DNA of 64,000 bases from Akkermansia sp. (GCA_017472085.1 JAFUQZ010000021.1:52078-116077), one strand, 5' to 3'. Positions 34,511 through 45,484 are shown, numbered from the stretch's first letter. Translations and numbers: made by a program. The notes: a model not told the origin generated them from the sequence alone.

Positions 34511-34971
34511 TACTTGATATGGGGAGTTGAGACGTGCTTCATGAGCTCGATATGGGAAACATACTGATGGCTTGTGGGTTCGTCGGTTGTGTGAACTGTG
34601 AACTGCCGGTCATCGATGTCAATTTTCCGGGTTTGACTGAGGATAAAACGGGCCTCTCCGATAACATCATCATAGAGAGTATGATGTTTGTTGACGGTAA
34701 TGTAATGCTCCTGCCGAACCTCTATGCCCAGCTCCGAGCCGGAAAGGAAGCAGAAGGTCAGCTCTTCGTCAATTTTGTCTCCTTTTTTGAAAGGGATGGT
34801 GCAGATGGGTTTCATGATGTAACCGGATAATGTTCCGTTGTCCCGCTGTTGAAAAAATATCCGTTTAGGTTTTGTAATGTCGATCCGCTCATTACAGGGC
34901 GCTGTGCCCTGTAAAGAGACAGTGCTGCATGAGGCCGGGAGGAGCGGGACGATAAGCAGGAGTTTGTACAT
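34510..34971 (-). CDS. Lipoprotein of unknown function, 153 residues
   Basis: Lipoprotein signal MYKLLLIVPLLPASC with lipobox Leu-Pro-Ala-Ser-Cys. The mature part is a mix of beta-prone segments (YIMKPICTIPFKKGDKIDEELTF...). It lies 12 nt after the split ankyrin gene and overlaps the next gene by one base, so it belongs to the same operon. No known family. Confidence 0.72.
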   Translation of the reverse strand: MYKLLLIVPLLPASCSTVSLQGTAPCNERIDITKPKRIFFQQRDNGTLSGYIMKPICTIPFKKGDKIDEELTFCFLSGSELGIEVRQEHYITVNKHHTLYDDVIGEARFILSQTRKIDIDDRQFTVHTTDEPTSHQYVSHIELMKHVSTPHIK

Positions 34972-34983
34972 GACGGGCCGGTT

Positions 34984-37900
34984 TCACGATTTTTTGCGGT
35001 ATTCGCGGAGGATTTTTTCGACTTCCGGGCAGAATTCGATGTTGATGGTCGGGGTGTAGACTTTTTTGAGTCGGTCCAACAGCGGGGGGAAGCCGCCGGC
35101 GGTTTCCTCCGGGTCGGCCCCGAGGTCGATGAGCTCTTTCATGGCATCCAGCAGGGGTGGCACACGTTTGGGCTCACAGTTATAGTTATCTGCGGCGCAT
35201 CTGGCGATGCCGTAGAGTACGCTTTTGCCCATGTTATCCGTGGCGTTGATATCCAGCCCGGCGGCAATTGCCCCCCGTGCTGTGGCCATGAACTGATCCA
35301 CCTTCAGCAGCATGTTGCCGTCCAGCATGGAATGCAGGAGGTTTTCGCCCAGTTCGTTGCGGAGGTTGGGGTCGATACCCGACTCCACCAGCACCTTGAA
35401 CACCTCGGGCTTGTTGGTGCAGGCAAAGAGGGGCAGATTGGCTCTCCCCAGCAGGTCGAGGGAGGGCATATCGTGCCGCGCACCGTGGGCCAGCAGGATG
35501 CGCACGAGCTCCGGGCTGTTCCGGCAGACGGCGGTATAGAGCATGGTATGCCCGTCGCAGTTGCGGTCATTGGGGTTGGCGCCGAGTTTCAGCATGGTTT
35601 CCGCCATGCGCGGGCGCGTGTTCAGGATGGCGGCCAGCAGGGCAGAGGACATGCCTTGGTACGGTGCATGCATCTTCAGCAGCTCCGGGCGTTCGGTCAT
35701 GATGCGTTCCGCCTCTTCGCGCCTGCCGGCACGTATGGCGCCGATGAGGGCTTTGTAGTTTTCATCTTTCCAGGCATCTCTGCCGTATTTGTAGAGGAAA
35801 ACACGGGGACGCGACGGCCGGTTGCCGGGGTGACGGGAGACGTCAATCATGAAGCCGCCGTCCAGGTGGCTTTCACCGGGTGTTTGGTAGAACTCCGGCG
35901 TGGCATTGAGCAGCTGCATGGCGGCGCGTCCGGCTTCATCCCATTCTCCCTTGTCATCCTTGTAGCATACCAGCAGGGCGTTGTATTCCTGGAAGCTGGC
36001 GCCGGATTCAGCCAGTTCTTTCCGGAAATCGGCTTCTTCCGGACCGCCGCGTTTGCCGAGCATGAAGATACGGAGAGTCACATTGCGGCGCACGGCATCG
36101 GCCTCTGCTTCCGACAGGGAGGTGTGCAGATGCGGGGCTGATTTTTCCTTGCGGGGGAATTGCTCGATGCAGGAGACGGCTTCGTCATCCAGCAGATTGA
36201 CATGCAGTTTAAGATAAGTACCGTCTGTAAGGGTGAATTCCGCCAGTCTTCCGTCAGAAACATCTATTCCGTTGCGCAGGTGTTTCCCGCCGGATTTTCC
36301 CTGCACCATGCGGTCAAGTCGTGCATCGAAAGGGGGCTTTCCTGTGTATTTGGTCTTGCGGTAGACCCATGTGCGGATGTTGTTACGCTCTTTCCAATCA
36401 ATGATGTTGGCGAGGTCATCGGCCTGTAAATCATCGAACAGTACCTTTATTTTGCGTCCTGTTTCCGTTTCCAGCTCTACTTGAGGAGATACCCCCGGCT
36501 GACCGTATACGGTGGAGATGATGCGGGCATCGATAGTGACACGGGTGGCGGTGCGTTCATCCTGCTCGTCTTCTTCATCGGTGTCTCCCTGTTTTTGCAG
36601 ATGCCAGGTGTAGTAAGGGGATTCCAGAGGCTTGATACCCTCCGGCTTCCGCAGTTTTTGCAGCACAGCCACCTCGGCGCTTTCATCCGCGGTGGGCAGG
36701 TCTGTCTGCGGTACTTGTTTCATGATTGCGAGGGCGGCGGGGTGCGATGTCGCGCCCCGCAGAAGCCGCTCGCGGTAGCTTTGTCGGGTGTAGGCGGGGA
36801 TATCCGCACAGGTGAGCAGCGCGGGGGCCAGCAGGGCTGCTGCGGCCGGCATGCGCTCCAGCTGAGCCATGGCGGTGTTCAGGAGTGTTTCTGCGGCTTC
36901 CTTATTGCCCTGTTGCAGCAGGGCGAGCGCATGGTACACATCTGCCTGAAGTCGCCAGGTAATCAAATCAGCATGGGTTCCCAGTCCGGTAAAGGGTGCA
37001 GCATAACTGCAGAATTTTGCCAGCAGCAGCTCCATGGTAAAGGCGGCACTGCGGAATTTTCTCTGCTCTGCCAGTTTTTCTGCCAGATACGGAAGGATAT
37101 AGTTCAATTCCCGGTCAGGAGTCAGCCTCAAGAGGCGTTCGCTTGCGTGTGTGAAGCCGTGCTCCAGCAGGAGGCGGTGTGCATCTGTACAATGGAAAAT
37201 GTAGCAGGAAAACTGCTGCATGGCAGCCTGGGTGATTCCCAATCGCTCGTGTTCACGTGCAACAGCTTCATCTCCTTCGGCTCGTGCCACTAGTGCTGCC
37301 GCCAACCGGGTGCCGAGGTGACGGTACATTTTCGGATCTGCCGTCATACCGGATAACAGCTTTTTGGCTGTGGCCAAATCTCCCTTCTTGAGTGCATGAC
37401 TGATGAGAAAATAGCCGCGTCGGCTGCTTTCGCCGGAGAAACGATAAGGTTCAATGGAAGGGCTGTACATGGTTTCATTCATGCGCCCCGGTCTGAATAG
37501 TGATACGGTGATGCTCTTTTTGGGAAAGCGGTCATCAATCTCCATCCATCGTTTCTGCATATCTGTCAACTGTTCCGGGGTAAAGAGAAGGGGTGCGTTG
37601 TCAATAAGGCAATCCCGCAGGAATGAGGCTAACAGTGCAGGTTCCGGGTCGGGTTTGTTATCTTCATCCCGGCGTTGAGTGACCAGTTGAGCCAGGTCGT
37701 AAATCACGTCTGCACTTCCCCCTGAAGAGATATTCACCATGCTGCGCAGAATATTGCCACCGGCTTTGCAGTGCTTCAGGAGCAGCACCTTGCATTCCGG
37801 GCTGAGTTCGCGCAGTGCGATTTCATTGAGCAGCAGCGGCCAGATGCGGTGGCGGTTCAGCAGTTCTGCCAGCGCGGCACAGTATTTGGTCAGCTCCTCT

Positions 37901-39246
37901 GTTTTGCCATCGCGTTCCAGCAGCGCGAGTCGGAGCGCACAGCGGTGCAGCGAGACATTCAACAGATGGCTGCGATGGCGCATTTCCTCATCCTTGCGGG
38001 CAAAGCGAGGTCCCTTTTCATCAATGAGAACATCAATGCCGTTTTCTGAGATTTCCACATCAAAGGAAGAGAATATGCGGAAATGTCCCTGCGTGGGGAT
38101 TTCTCTGTTGAGGTCGTTATCCTTGCGGGTGCGGGCTCCTTCTGCCAGCGTGAACAGTACCAGTGAGGAAAGCATGTCTTCCTCCTGCTCCTGGGCGGTC
38201 AGCGCATCCAGAGCTGCAAGGTCTGCTTCGATGCTCTGAGTCTCTCCCAGAAGAGAATCGTCCCATTGAGCCGTGCGGACAGCGGAGCAATCCGGCATTT
38301 CCGCCAGCGTGGCATCAGGGTCATCCAGCTTTTTCCAAGGCATGCAGGTGGGGTCTGCTACCAGCATGTTACGGACAATGAAACTTTGCATTTCCTGTGG
38401 CAGTCCCTCTGCTGACTGACGGATGGTGTTTAGTTCCTCTTTGGTGGGAAGAAATCCGGTATTTCGCTTCTGCATCAGCTGGAGCCCCTGCGCTATCGGT
38501 TCCGGCAAATCCTTGCCCTAGGTGTAGTTCCAACAGGTCAGTCCACTATGCCGGGCACTTTCATAGATTGCAGTGCTGTCATGCAGCAGGAAACGCAGCG
38601 TGTGCCGGGCAAAGCTACTGCCATGATGCATGATGAAAGGGGCATGTGCCACAGGGTCACTCCAGAGACGATTGATCTCTGCCGGCAGATAGGTGGTTCG
38701 GGTGAAAGGGTTGACCCGCTCGATGAGGGTGGCAGGAATGCCGCGCTGCGCACTAACGATTCCCTGCAGGTAGGGAGTCTTGAAATCCGGATGATAACTC
38801 AGTGCTTCCAGCCATTTAAGCTGGTGCGGCAGTTCCTGTGGTTTTTCCTGTTCGTAGGGCTTGAGCAGGTGGGAGAAGAAGAGGCGACGATCGACCTTGC
38901 AGCTGTGATTCAGCCAGATGCTGTTAGCTCGAATCAGCATCCATGTGTTCATATCCGTGGTGTTGCCGTTTTTCATCAGCATGAGCATATGGTAGTGCTG
39001 TCGTCCGCTTCGTTTGTAATAGGAATCCATCTTCCAGGTGCTGCGCAGCATGTCGTAGGTGGCCATCGTTACGGCCCCGGGAGGATAGCCCAGGGCGCGA
39101 ACGGCCTGTTGAAAATCCCAGGTGTCGAACTTGCGCTGCGAGATGGGTTTGCAGATGCCGGCGGAGTAGGGAGAGGCTATTTCTTCGATGGCCGATGTCG
39201 GCAGGATGCCCAGCAGAAAAAGGAGGGAAAGGGTATGATATTTCAT
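34984..39246 (-). pseudogene. Giant secreted ankyrin-repeat protein, interrupted by an amber codon
   Basis: Two frames in the same phase, 38518-39246 (242 residues with signal peptide) and 34984-38508 (about 1174 residues), are separated by a TAG at 38518-38520. The downstream paralogous gene reads GLTCWHYTWGKD where this one reads GLTCWNYT-stop-GKD, so one base change (TGG to TAG) splits an otherwise full-length gene of about 1420 codons. The C-terminal fragment has four to six ankyrin repeats (about its residues 950-1170) ending EVEKILREYRKKS. Everything downstream of the stop is still intact and well conserved with the paralogue, so the event is recent, tolerated by read-through, or an error in the sequence. 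Confidence 0.82.
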
Positions 39247-39266
39247 GAAAAGCGGGAAGTGAGAGA

Positions 39267-42200
39267 TTATTGTTTCCAGACGGTGATGGTGATGACGGGT
39301 GCCGGAGGTGTGGACGGCAGGCGGAAGGTCCAGCGGCTGCCTTTGGGGATGCGGTCCCCCATGTCGTGAATGGCTTTCGGCAGCTTATCCCAGGTCATGG
39401 GGGTGGTTCTGCTGCTGTTGACCGGGCCTTCGATGGTGAAGGTGGCGTGGGTCATCCGGCGGATATCGTCATCTCCCGGCTCCACCTGCATGTCGATACC
39501 ACCGGGAGTCTGAGCTTTCTTCTCTGCCGAGGGCGGGGTGTCCCCGCCGGCTCCGTGTTCGCGGAGCAGTTGCCCGACTTCGGGGTGAATCTTCCTGTCT
39601 GCCAGGCGGGAGAGGAGGGAGGGCGAACCGCCTGCCGTCTCCTGCACATCCGCTCCCAGCTCGATAAGCGTTTTCATGGCGCGCAGCAGGTTGGCGAGCC
39701 GCTGCGGGTTCTTGCCGTATTTATCGAGGGAGGAGCAGAGCGCCAGGCTGAACAGGATGCTCTGTCCCTGTTTGTTGCGGAGGTTGAGTGGCAGCCCCTT
39801 CGGCACCAGCAGCCGCGCATTCGCCTCCAGCCGCAGGAAATCCGCATCCGGCTCCTGAGCGGTGAGCCGGAAGAGGGCATGCTCTCCGTCCTCGTTCAGC
39901 CGGTCAACCTGTACCCCGTGCTCCAGCAGGGCATTCAGCATCTGCGGGCGGCGCTGCGCGGCAAACAGCGGGTAGGTGATGCGGCCATCGTGGGTCAGCG
40001 AGGGGCGGTTGGGGTCTGCCCCATGTTTCAGCAACAGCCGCACCATCTCCGGCGTGCGACTTTGGATAGCACTATGCAGCAGCGTCATGCCGCTGTAGTT
40101 GCGGGTGTCGGGGCTCGCCCCGCGCTTCAACAGCAGTTCTGCGATACCTGCCTTGCCGCTGCGGATGGCTATTTGCAGCGGGCAGCAGCCGGAATAATCC
40201 ACCGTGCGCGTGTGCAGCAGTTGCGGGTGGGCATCCAGCAGACGCGTGACCTCTGCTGCATCACCGCGATTGATGGCCTGCGTCAGCGTTTTGTATTCCG
40301 GGGGAAGCGCCCCGCGGAATCGGTGGGCAATGAGATACGGCCTCTGGTCGAGCCTGATGCTGAAGCCGGAGTCCAGCATGCGGTCGTGTTCGGGAGTGCC
40401 GGGCGGGTCAACCACGGCGGCCTCGCGCTCGATGATGCGCATGATTTGCTGACCTGTCCGCTCCCACTGTCCCTGCTCGTCCTTGTAGCAGACCAGCAGC
40501 ACATAGCCGGCGGCCCAGCTCTTGCCCTCTGCATCATTCAGCGTGCGCAGGAATTCCTTTTCCTCCGGGCCGCCGCGCTTGCCCAGCATGAAGACCATGA
40601 TGGCATCCTTGCGTTGGTAGGCTTCTGCCTCTGCTGCCGGCAGGGAGGTATGGAGGGTGGCCTGCCGCGGCTCCAGGGGGAGCTCCTGTTCTATCCGGCG
40701 GCGGGATTCCTCATCCAGCATATTCGCATAGATTTTCTGCGGTTCGCCATTGGAGGTGGTGAATTCCACCACGCGCCCGTCCGTCACGTCCACCCCGTCC
40801 AGGATGAATCGGGCACCGTTCGTGCTTTCCTGAATATAGCGGTCGGGGCGGGCTTCCAGCGGGCGTCTGTCGTAGACTTTTTTCTCGTTGATTTTCCAGG
40901 TTTGGATGTTGTTGCGCTCTTTCCAGTCAATGAGGTTTTGCAGGTCATCCGGTTCCAGCTCCTCCAGAGGGACGCTCAGCTGCCGCCTGCTTTCCGTCTC
41001 CAGCACCACACGCAGGGGCAGGTTTTTCTGATGGTAGTTGGCGCGGATGAGGCGCGCCTGCACCGTGCTGCGGGTGATGCGGCGTTCATCCTCCGGGGCG
41101 GCCTCCCCGGCCTCCTCTTTTTTCAGATGCCAGGTGTAGAGGGGCGATTCGAAAGGCCGCGGTTTCCGCACTCCCTCGGCATCGGCAGAGGTGGTGCTTT
41201 CATCTGCTGTGGGGCAGTCGGCAATGGTCAGATTCCCGTGCTGCGACTCGGGGAGGATCTTCATCAGCTGTCGGCGGAACTTCTCGCGGTCGGCGGTGGG
41301 GAGGTCGGCACATTGCAGGATGGCGGGAGCCAGTTCTGCCGCCGTTTCCGGCATCTTTTCCAGCATCGGCAGGGCGTGTTGCAGGAGGCTCATGCCGGCC
41401 GCGGTCTGATTCTGCTGCAGCAGGTCCAGCGCCCGATACACATCCGCCATGAGTCGCCAGCGAACCAGATCGGCCTGCGTACCCATGCTGTAGGTGGGGG
41501 TGGCGGTGCTGAGGTAGTCCACCAGGTTGAACTCCAGCCAGAAAGCGGCGCTGCGGAAGCGTTTCTGTGCCGCCAGACAGCGCACCAGTTCCGGGCGCAT
41601 GAAGCGCATCTCATGGTTCGGCAGCAGCAGGAACAGCCGCTCCGATTCCTTCACGAGGCCGTGCTCCAGCAGCAGTCGGTGCGCGTCTTCCCGGTAATAG
41701 ACATTGCGGGAATTCAGGTGGATGGCGGCCAGCGTGATACCCAGACGCTCCTGCTCGCGGGCGGTGGCTTCATCGCCTTTCGCGCGAGCCACCAGCGCCG
41801 CAGCCAGCCTGGTGCCCACATAGCTGTAGTGCTTCGGGGCGGCAGTCATGCGGGCGAGTATGTTCTCCGCCGTGGGCAAATCACCTTTGCGAAGGGCGTG
41901 GCGCACCAGGAGGTAGCCGTAGCGGCTCTTGTTGCCGGAAATCTGCTCTGCGGGGGACTCCGGCAGGTACAGCAGGTCGTTCATGCGCCCGACCCGCAGC
42001 AGCTCCATGACGGTCAGACTGTCGGGGTGCTGCGCCACGCGCCGGAGGAAGCGGCGCTGCACCTCCTGCAACTGCTCCGGGCTGTGGGACATGAGGTCGC
42101 GGTTGATGAGCACATCCCGCAGGCCGGCGGCCAGCAACTCCGGCTCCGGGTCGGGGTTGCCGGATTCGTCCGTGCGTCCGGTTTCCGGATTGGCCCACAC

Positions 42201-43745
42201 ATGGGGAGCGGAGGAGACGGAGTTGGTGAAGCGGCGTCCCATGCACTTGAGCACGCGGCTGTCTGCCCGGCAGTGGTGCATGAGCTGAACCATGGTTTCC
42301 GCGCCCAGATGCCGCATGCCGTACTGGCTGATGAGCAGGGGCCAGAGGCGGTGGAGGTTGAGGATATCGGCCAATGCGGCGGCGTGGGTTCTGACATCGT
42401 CCGTTTTTCCTTTCTTCTCCAGCAGAGCGAGTTGGAGCGCGCAGCGGTGCAGAGCCACCGTCAGGTCGCGGCAGCGGCGGCGCATTTCCTCATCATCGCG
42501 GGCAAAGCGGGGGCCTCGTTCATCGATGAGCACGTCAATGCCGTTTTCCGACACCTCCACATCGAAGGTGGAGGAGCTGCGGAAGTGTCCCTGCGTGGGA
42601 ATGTCGTGCGTGTGGACATCATCCGGCAGAAGCCGGGCATCCTGAGCCAGCGTGAACAGCACCAGAGAGGAAAGCCTGTCGGCGGCGGCTTCCTCCTGCA
42701 CCCGCTGTTCCAGCGCAGCGAGGTCCTGTGCAACCGTGGTCGGCCTGCCCAGCCATTCATCGCTCCATTGCGGGAGCAGGACGGCGGTGCAGTCCGGCAT
42801 TTCCTCCGGCGCGGCCGTGGGATCGTCCAGCTTCTTCCAGGGGGTGCTGTCCGGTGCAGCCGCCAGCAGGTTGCGCACGGCAAAGGCTTTCATTTCCGCC
42901 GGGAGTCCGTCGGCGGCGCTGCGCATCTGTTGCAGTTCCTCCGGGGTGGGCAGATGGCCGAGACTGCGGCGCTGCATGATGCGCAGCCCGAGCTCCAGCG
43001 GGAGCGGGAGGTCTTTGCCCCAGGTATAGTGCCAGCAGGTGAGACCGCTGCGGGTGACCTTGTCGTACAGCACAGAGCTGTCATGCAGCAGGCAGCGCAG
43101 CATCCGCCGTGCCCAGGAGGAACCGCAGGCTGTCAGCAGGGCGGCATTTTCCTGCGGTGCGCTCCACAGGCGGTTCACCTCTGCGGCGCGCCGCTGGCGC
43201 ATCTTGTACAGAGTGTAGCGCTTTTCCGTGAGGCGGGCGGGGATGCCGAGCTGGGCATCCGTGATACCCAGCATGTATTCGGCATGGAAATCCCCGACGA
43301 AGCAGAGGGAACCGAGCCAGTTCTGCCGGTGGGGCAGCTCCTGCGGCTTCTCGGTCTCATAGGGCTTGAGCATGTGGGTGACGTAGAGGGCGCGGTCGCG
43401 GTGGCTCAGGTACTCGAACCAGAGTCGGTTGGAGAGGATGAGCATGAAGGTGTTCATATCCGTGGTGCGCCCATCGTTCACCAGCTGCTCCATTTGCCGG
43501 TGGCGGTGCTTCAGGCGCTCATCCTCCGGCTGTTTCCACGTCTCTGCCAGCATATCGAGGGTGGCCTGCGCGGGGGCTCCGGGCATGGGCCCCAGCGCCT
43601 TGATGGCCTCCTGCGGCGACCACTTTTCCCGCTGTTCATCGGAAATGTCGCGGATGTAGGGATAGAGGCTCAGCTCCATCTCCTCTGCGGCAGTGGTCAC
43701 CATGCTCCCCATCAGCAGGAGCAGCGAAAGACAAGCTTTTTTCAT
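39267..43745 (-). CDS. Giant secreted ankyrin-repeat protein (intact paralogue)
   Basis: A 1492-residue exported protein: signal peptide (MKKACLSLLLLMGSMVTTAAEE), a helical N-terminal region of about 800 residues with TPR-like character (repeated ALVARAKGDEATAREQERLG-type helices), a small beta-rich segment with VQARLIRANYHQKNLPLRVVLETESRRQLSVPLEEL... resembling SHD1 domains (about 920-990), a segment with FMLGKRGGPEEKEF, ankyrin repeats (about 1190-1400; ADAHPQLLHTRT..., LLLKRGASPDTRNYSGMTLLHSAI, LLLKHGADPNRPS) and a C-terminal domain also found in the next gene upstream in the operon. An ATG at 43745 is preferred to a TTG at 43757. Probably periplasmic or surface scaffold; function unknown. 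Confidence 0.82.
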   Translation of the reverse strand: MKKACLSLLLLMGSMVTTAAEEMELSLYPYIRDISDEQREKWSPQEAIKALGPMPGAPAQATLDMLAETWKQPEDERLKHRHRQMEQLVNDGRTTDMNTFMLILSNRLWFEYLSHRDRALYVTHMLKPYETEKPQELPHRQNWLGSLCFVGDFHAEYMLGITDAQLGIPARLTEKRYTLYKMRQRRAAEVNRLWSAPQENAALLTACGSSWARRMLRCLLHDSSVLYDKVTRSGLTCWHYTWGKDLPLPLELGLRIMQRRSLGHLPTPEELQQMRSAADGLPAEMKAFAVRNLLAAAPDSTPWKKLDDPTAAPEEMPDCTAVLLPQWSDEWLGRPTTVAQDLAALEQRVQEEAAADRLSSLVLFTLAQDARLLPDDVHTHDIPTQGHFRSSSTFDVEVSENGIDVLIDERGPRFARDDEEMRRRCRDLTVALHRCALQLALLEKKGKTDDVRTHAAALADILNLHRLWPLLISQYGMRHLGAETMVQLMHHCRADSRVLKCMGRRFTNSVSSAPHVWANPETGRTDESGNPDPEPELLAAGLRDVLINRDLMSHSPEQLQEVQRRFLRRVAQHPDSLTVMELLRVGRMNDLLYLPESPAEQISGNKSRYGYLLVRHALRKGDLPTAENILARMTAAPKHYSYVGTRLAAALVARAKGDEATAREQERLGITLAAIHLNSRNVYYREDAHRLLLEHGLVKESERLFLLLPNHEMRFMRPELVRCLAAQKRFRSAAFWLEFNLVDYLSTATPTYSMGTQADLVRWRLMADVYRALDLLQQNQTAAGMSLLQHALPMLEKMPETAAELAPAILQCADLPTADREKFRRQLMKILPESQHGNLTIADCPTADESTTSADAEGVRKPRPFESPLYTWHLKKEEAGEAAPEDERRITRSTVQARLIRANYHQKNLPLRVVLETESRRQLSVPLEELEPDDLQNLIDWKERNNIQTWKINEKKVYDRRPLEARPDRYIQESTNGARFILDGVDVTDGRVVEFTTSNGEPQKIYANMLDEESRRRIEQELPLEPRQATLHTSLPAAEAEAYQRKDAIMVFMLGKRGGPEEKEFLRTLNDAEGKSWAAGYVLLVCYKDEQGQWERTGQQIMRIIEREAAVVDPPGTPEHDRMLDSGFSIRLDQRPYLIAHRFRGALPPEYKTLTQAINRGDAAEVTRLLDAHPQLLHTRTVDYSGCCPLQIAIRSGKAGIAELLLKRGASPDTRNYSGMTLLHSAIQSRTPEMVRLLLKHGADPNRPSLTHDGRITYPLFAAQRRPQMLNALLEHGVQVDRLNEDGEHALFRLTAQEPDADFLRLEANARLLVPKGLPLNLRNKQGQSILFSLALCSSLDKYGKNPQRLANLLRAMKTLIELGADVQETAGGSPSLLSRLADRKIHPEVGQLLREHGAGGDTPPSAEKKAQTPGGIDMQVEPGDDDIRRMTHATFTIEGPVNSSRTTPMTWDKLPKAIHDMGDRIPKGSRWTFRLPSTPPAPVITITVWKQ

Positions 43746-43763
43746 CGGTGTCGGCAATGGGGG

Positions 43764-44717
43764 TTAAATCATGTCGGTCACCACATCCAGCAGGGTTTCC
43801 ACCGGGGTATTCGGGTCATCTTTCCAGACCTTGATTTTCTGCATCACCGGCTCTTCTTCCGGGAGCTGCGGGCGGCGGTGGGATGTTTTCTTCTTCTTGC
43901 CGGAGCTGATGACGGCACCGACTCCGCCGTGGGCACCCATGAGCTTCTGCATCAGCTCGGCGCGGCGGTTATCCTCGCTCTCTTCCTGTTTCTGCTTGAA
44001 TTCTTCCACTTGAGCGGCGGCCTCGGCGGGCACCCAGAAGGTCCAGCTGCGGGCTTTCGGCAGTTTGGATTCCAGCAGGCGGATGGCCTCCGGCAGGTCG
44101 GACCACTCCATGCGGCGGGTGGTGCGGGTGTAGAAAGCCACCCCGGTTTCGGTGGTGCCGCGGTTGATGCTGCGGATATCATCGCCGCCGGCTTCCGCTT
44201 CCATCTGCACGCCGAAATCCAGCGTGACAACGCCCGCCCGGCCGGCATTGCCGCGCAGTATTTCGTCCTCTTTCGCCTTTTCACGGGCACGGAGCACCGG
44301 GCGATAGGCTCCGGCCACTTTCTCGTAGAGCTTCATTCGCTCCTTCATGGCCTTTTCCTCGTCCTCGGGCGGCGGGGCGGCCAGGTGTTCCTCCATGCGG
44401 GAGAGGACGTATTGCACATCGAAATCGCGGGGCTCGAATTGCTTCAGGATGCTGCCGGCGCGACCCACCGCCATGGGGCAGTCCGTCTTTTCCGGTTCAT
44501 CCACGGGTTTTCCGCTCAGGAGGGTGGCCCGGAAATGCTCGCGGTAGACCTGCGGCACAAAGGCTTTGCCGAGGGATTCGCTCACGCTGCGCAGGCCGTC
44601 GGCGGCACGCAGGGAGATGAGTTCGGAGATATCGCTGCGCAGTTCCGGGGAAACATCCTGAGCCGGAGCGGGCATCAGGGCGGCGGGAATCAGGAGGAGG
44701 GAGAGTAGCTGTTTCAT
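43764..44717 (-). CDS. Secreted protein sharing a C-terminal domain with the ankyrin giants, 317 residues
   Basis: Signal peptide MKQLLSLLLIPAALMPAPAQ. Helical N-terminal part to about residue 165, then a domain (about 165-245) reading VQMEAEAGGDDIRSINRG...MEWSDLPEAIRLLESKLP...SWTFWVP. The same wording closes the intact ankyrin giant (IDMQVEPGDDDIRRMTH...MTWDKLPKAIHDMGDRIP...RWTFRLP), so it is a shared module. A basic KKKKTSHRR stretch and MQKIKVWKDD at the end complete the protein. It overlaps the PDZ gene stop by 4 nt and precedes the ankyrin gene by about 20 nt. Confidence 0.75.
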   Translation of the reverse strand: MKQLLSLLLIPAALMPAPAQDVSPELRSDISELISLRAADGLRSVSESLGKAFVPQVYREHFRATLLSGKPVDEPEKTDCPMAVGRAGSILKQFEPRDFDVQYVLSRMEEHLAAPPPEDEEKAMKERMKLYEKVAGAYRPVLRAREKAKEDEILRGNAGRAGVVTLDFGVQMEAEAGGDDIRSINRGTTETGVAFYTRTTRRMEWSDLPEAIRLLESKLPKARSWTFWVPAEAAAQVEEFKQKQEESEDNRRAELMQKLMGAHGGVGAVISSGKKKKTSHRRPQLPEEEPVMQKIKVWKDDPNTPVETLLDVVTDMI

Positions 44718-45484
44718 TGTTTTTCGCGGAGGTGAAGGGAGAAATGGTATTGGAAGTCGGGGAGGGTTTCGAGCTGGTAGCGGATGCGCTTGCGGAGGTG
44801 CTCCGGCAGAAAGGGCACGGCTCCGCGCCCGCTCAGGCGGTATTTTTCATCCGGTTTGTCTTTGTCGAAAAATACTTCGGTGGCAACGAGTGTATCTTCA
44901 TTGCCACGGATGTACAGGAGGCTCTTGCTGCCCCAGAAAAACAGGTGGCAGCACTCGCCGCTCCAATCCTCGCTCCGCAGATTGCGGATTTCGGCAAAGG
45001 CGGCGGCGATGGCGGCAGTATCCGGCGTTTCCGTGGCCAGCTGGGCGGCAATGAGCCGCTGTTGGTGCTCCAGCGCATCCCATTCCTCATCGCTCAGGTG
45101 CTTGTCGGACGGCCGGAACACAGCCTGCGGCTCCAGCCGGTTGCTGATGGTGATGGTGCGGGTGAGCTGCAGATGCCGCCGCTGCACCACCAGCTTTACC
45201 TTGTCGCCGGGGCGGGTGGCGGTAAGCGCGGACTGCAGCTCCTCTCTGCCGCTGATGGGACGGTCGTTGAGGCTCAGAACGGTATCACCCGCATTTACCC
45301 CGCCGCGATCTGCCGGACCGTAATGCGCCACAGAGGTGACGATAGCACCGCCGCCCTCCGCATCAGCTGCCGCCAGACCGGCGTAGGGCACACCCGGCGG
45401 TTCATCCACAGCAAATACGCCCGCTGAACCCAACAGCACGGAAACGATGATGTGAAACACTTTTCGCATGGTATCTGTAAACAT
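44714..45484 (-). CDS. Secreted PDZ-domain protein, 256 residues
   Basis: First gene of the ankyrin operon. Signal peptide MRKVFHIIVSVLLGSAGVFA, then a PDZ domain (about 30-125): GGAIVTSVAHYGPADRGGVNAGDTVLSLNDRPISGREELQ and GDKVKLVVQR, the form seen in DegS/HtrA-type PDZ domains. The C-terminal half (WSGECCHLFFWGSKSLLYI...) has no known motif; no protease triad is visible. GGAGGAG 8 nt before the ATG at 45484 favours that start. PDZ domains bind exposed C termini, so it may deliver or sense the other operon products. Confidence 0.78.
   Translation of the reverse strand: MFTDTMRKVFHIIVSVLLGSAGVFAVDEPPGVPYAGLAAADAEGGGAIVTSVAHYGPADRGGVNAGDTVLSLNDRPISGREELQSALTATRPGDKVKLVVQRRHLQLTRTITISNRLEPQAVFRPSDKHLSDEEWDALEHQQRLIAAQLATETPDTAAIAAAFAEIRNLRSEDWSGECCHLFFWGSKSLLYIRGNEDTLVATEVFFDKDKPDEKYRLSGRGAVPFLPEHLRKRIRYQLETLPDFQYHFSLHLREKQ

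Noticed and set aside
39270..44708. An open frame of 1812 codons on the plus strand, antisense to the ankyrin operon
   Set aside because: It is the complement of two GC-rich genes with strong codon bias and shows no signal peptide, domains or start context; the minus-strand genes have all of these.
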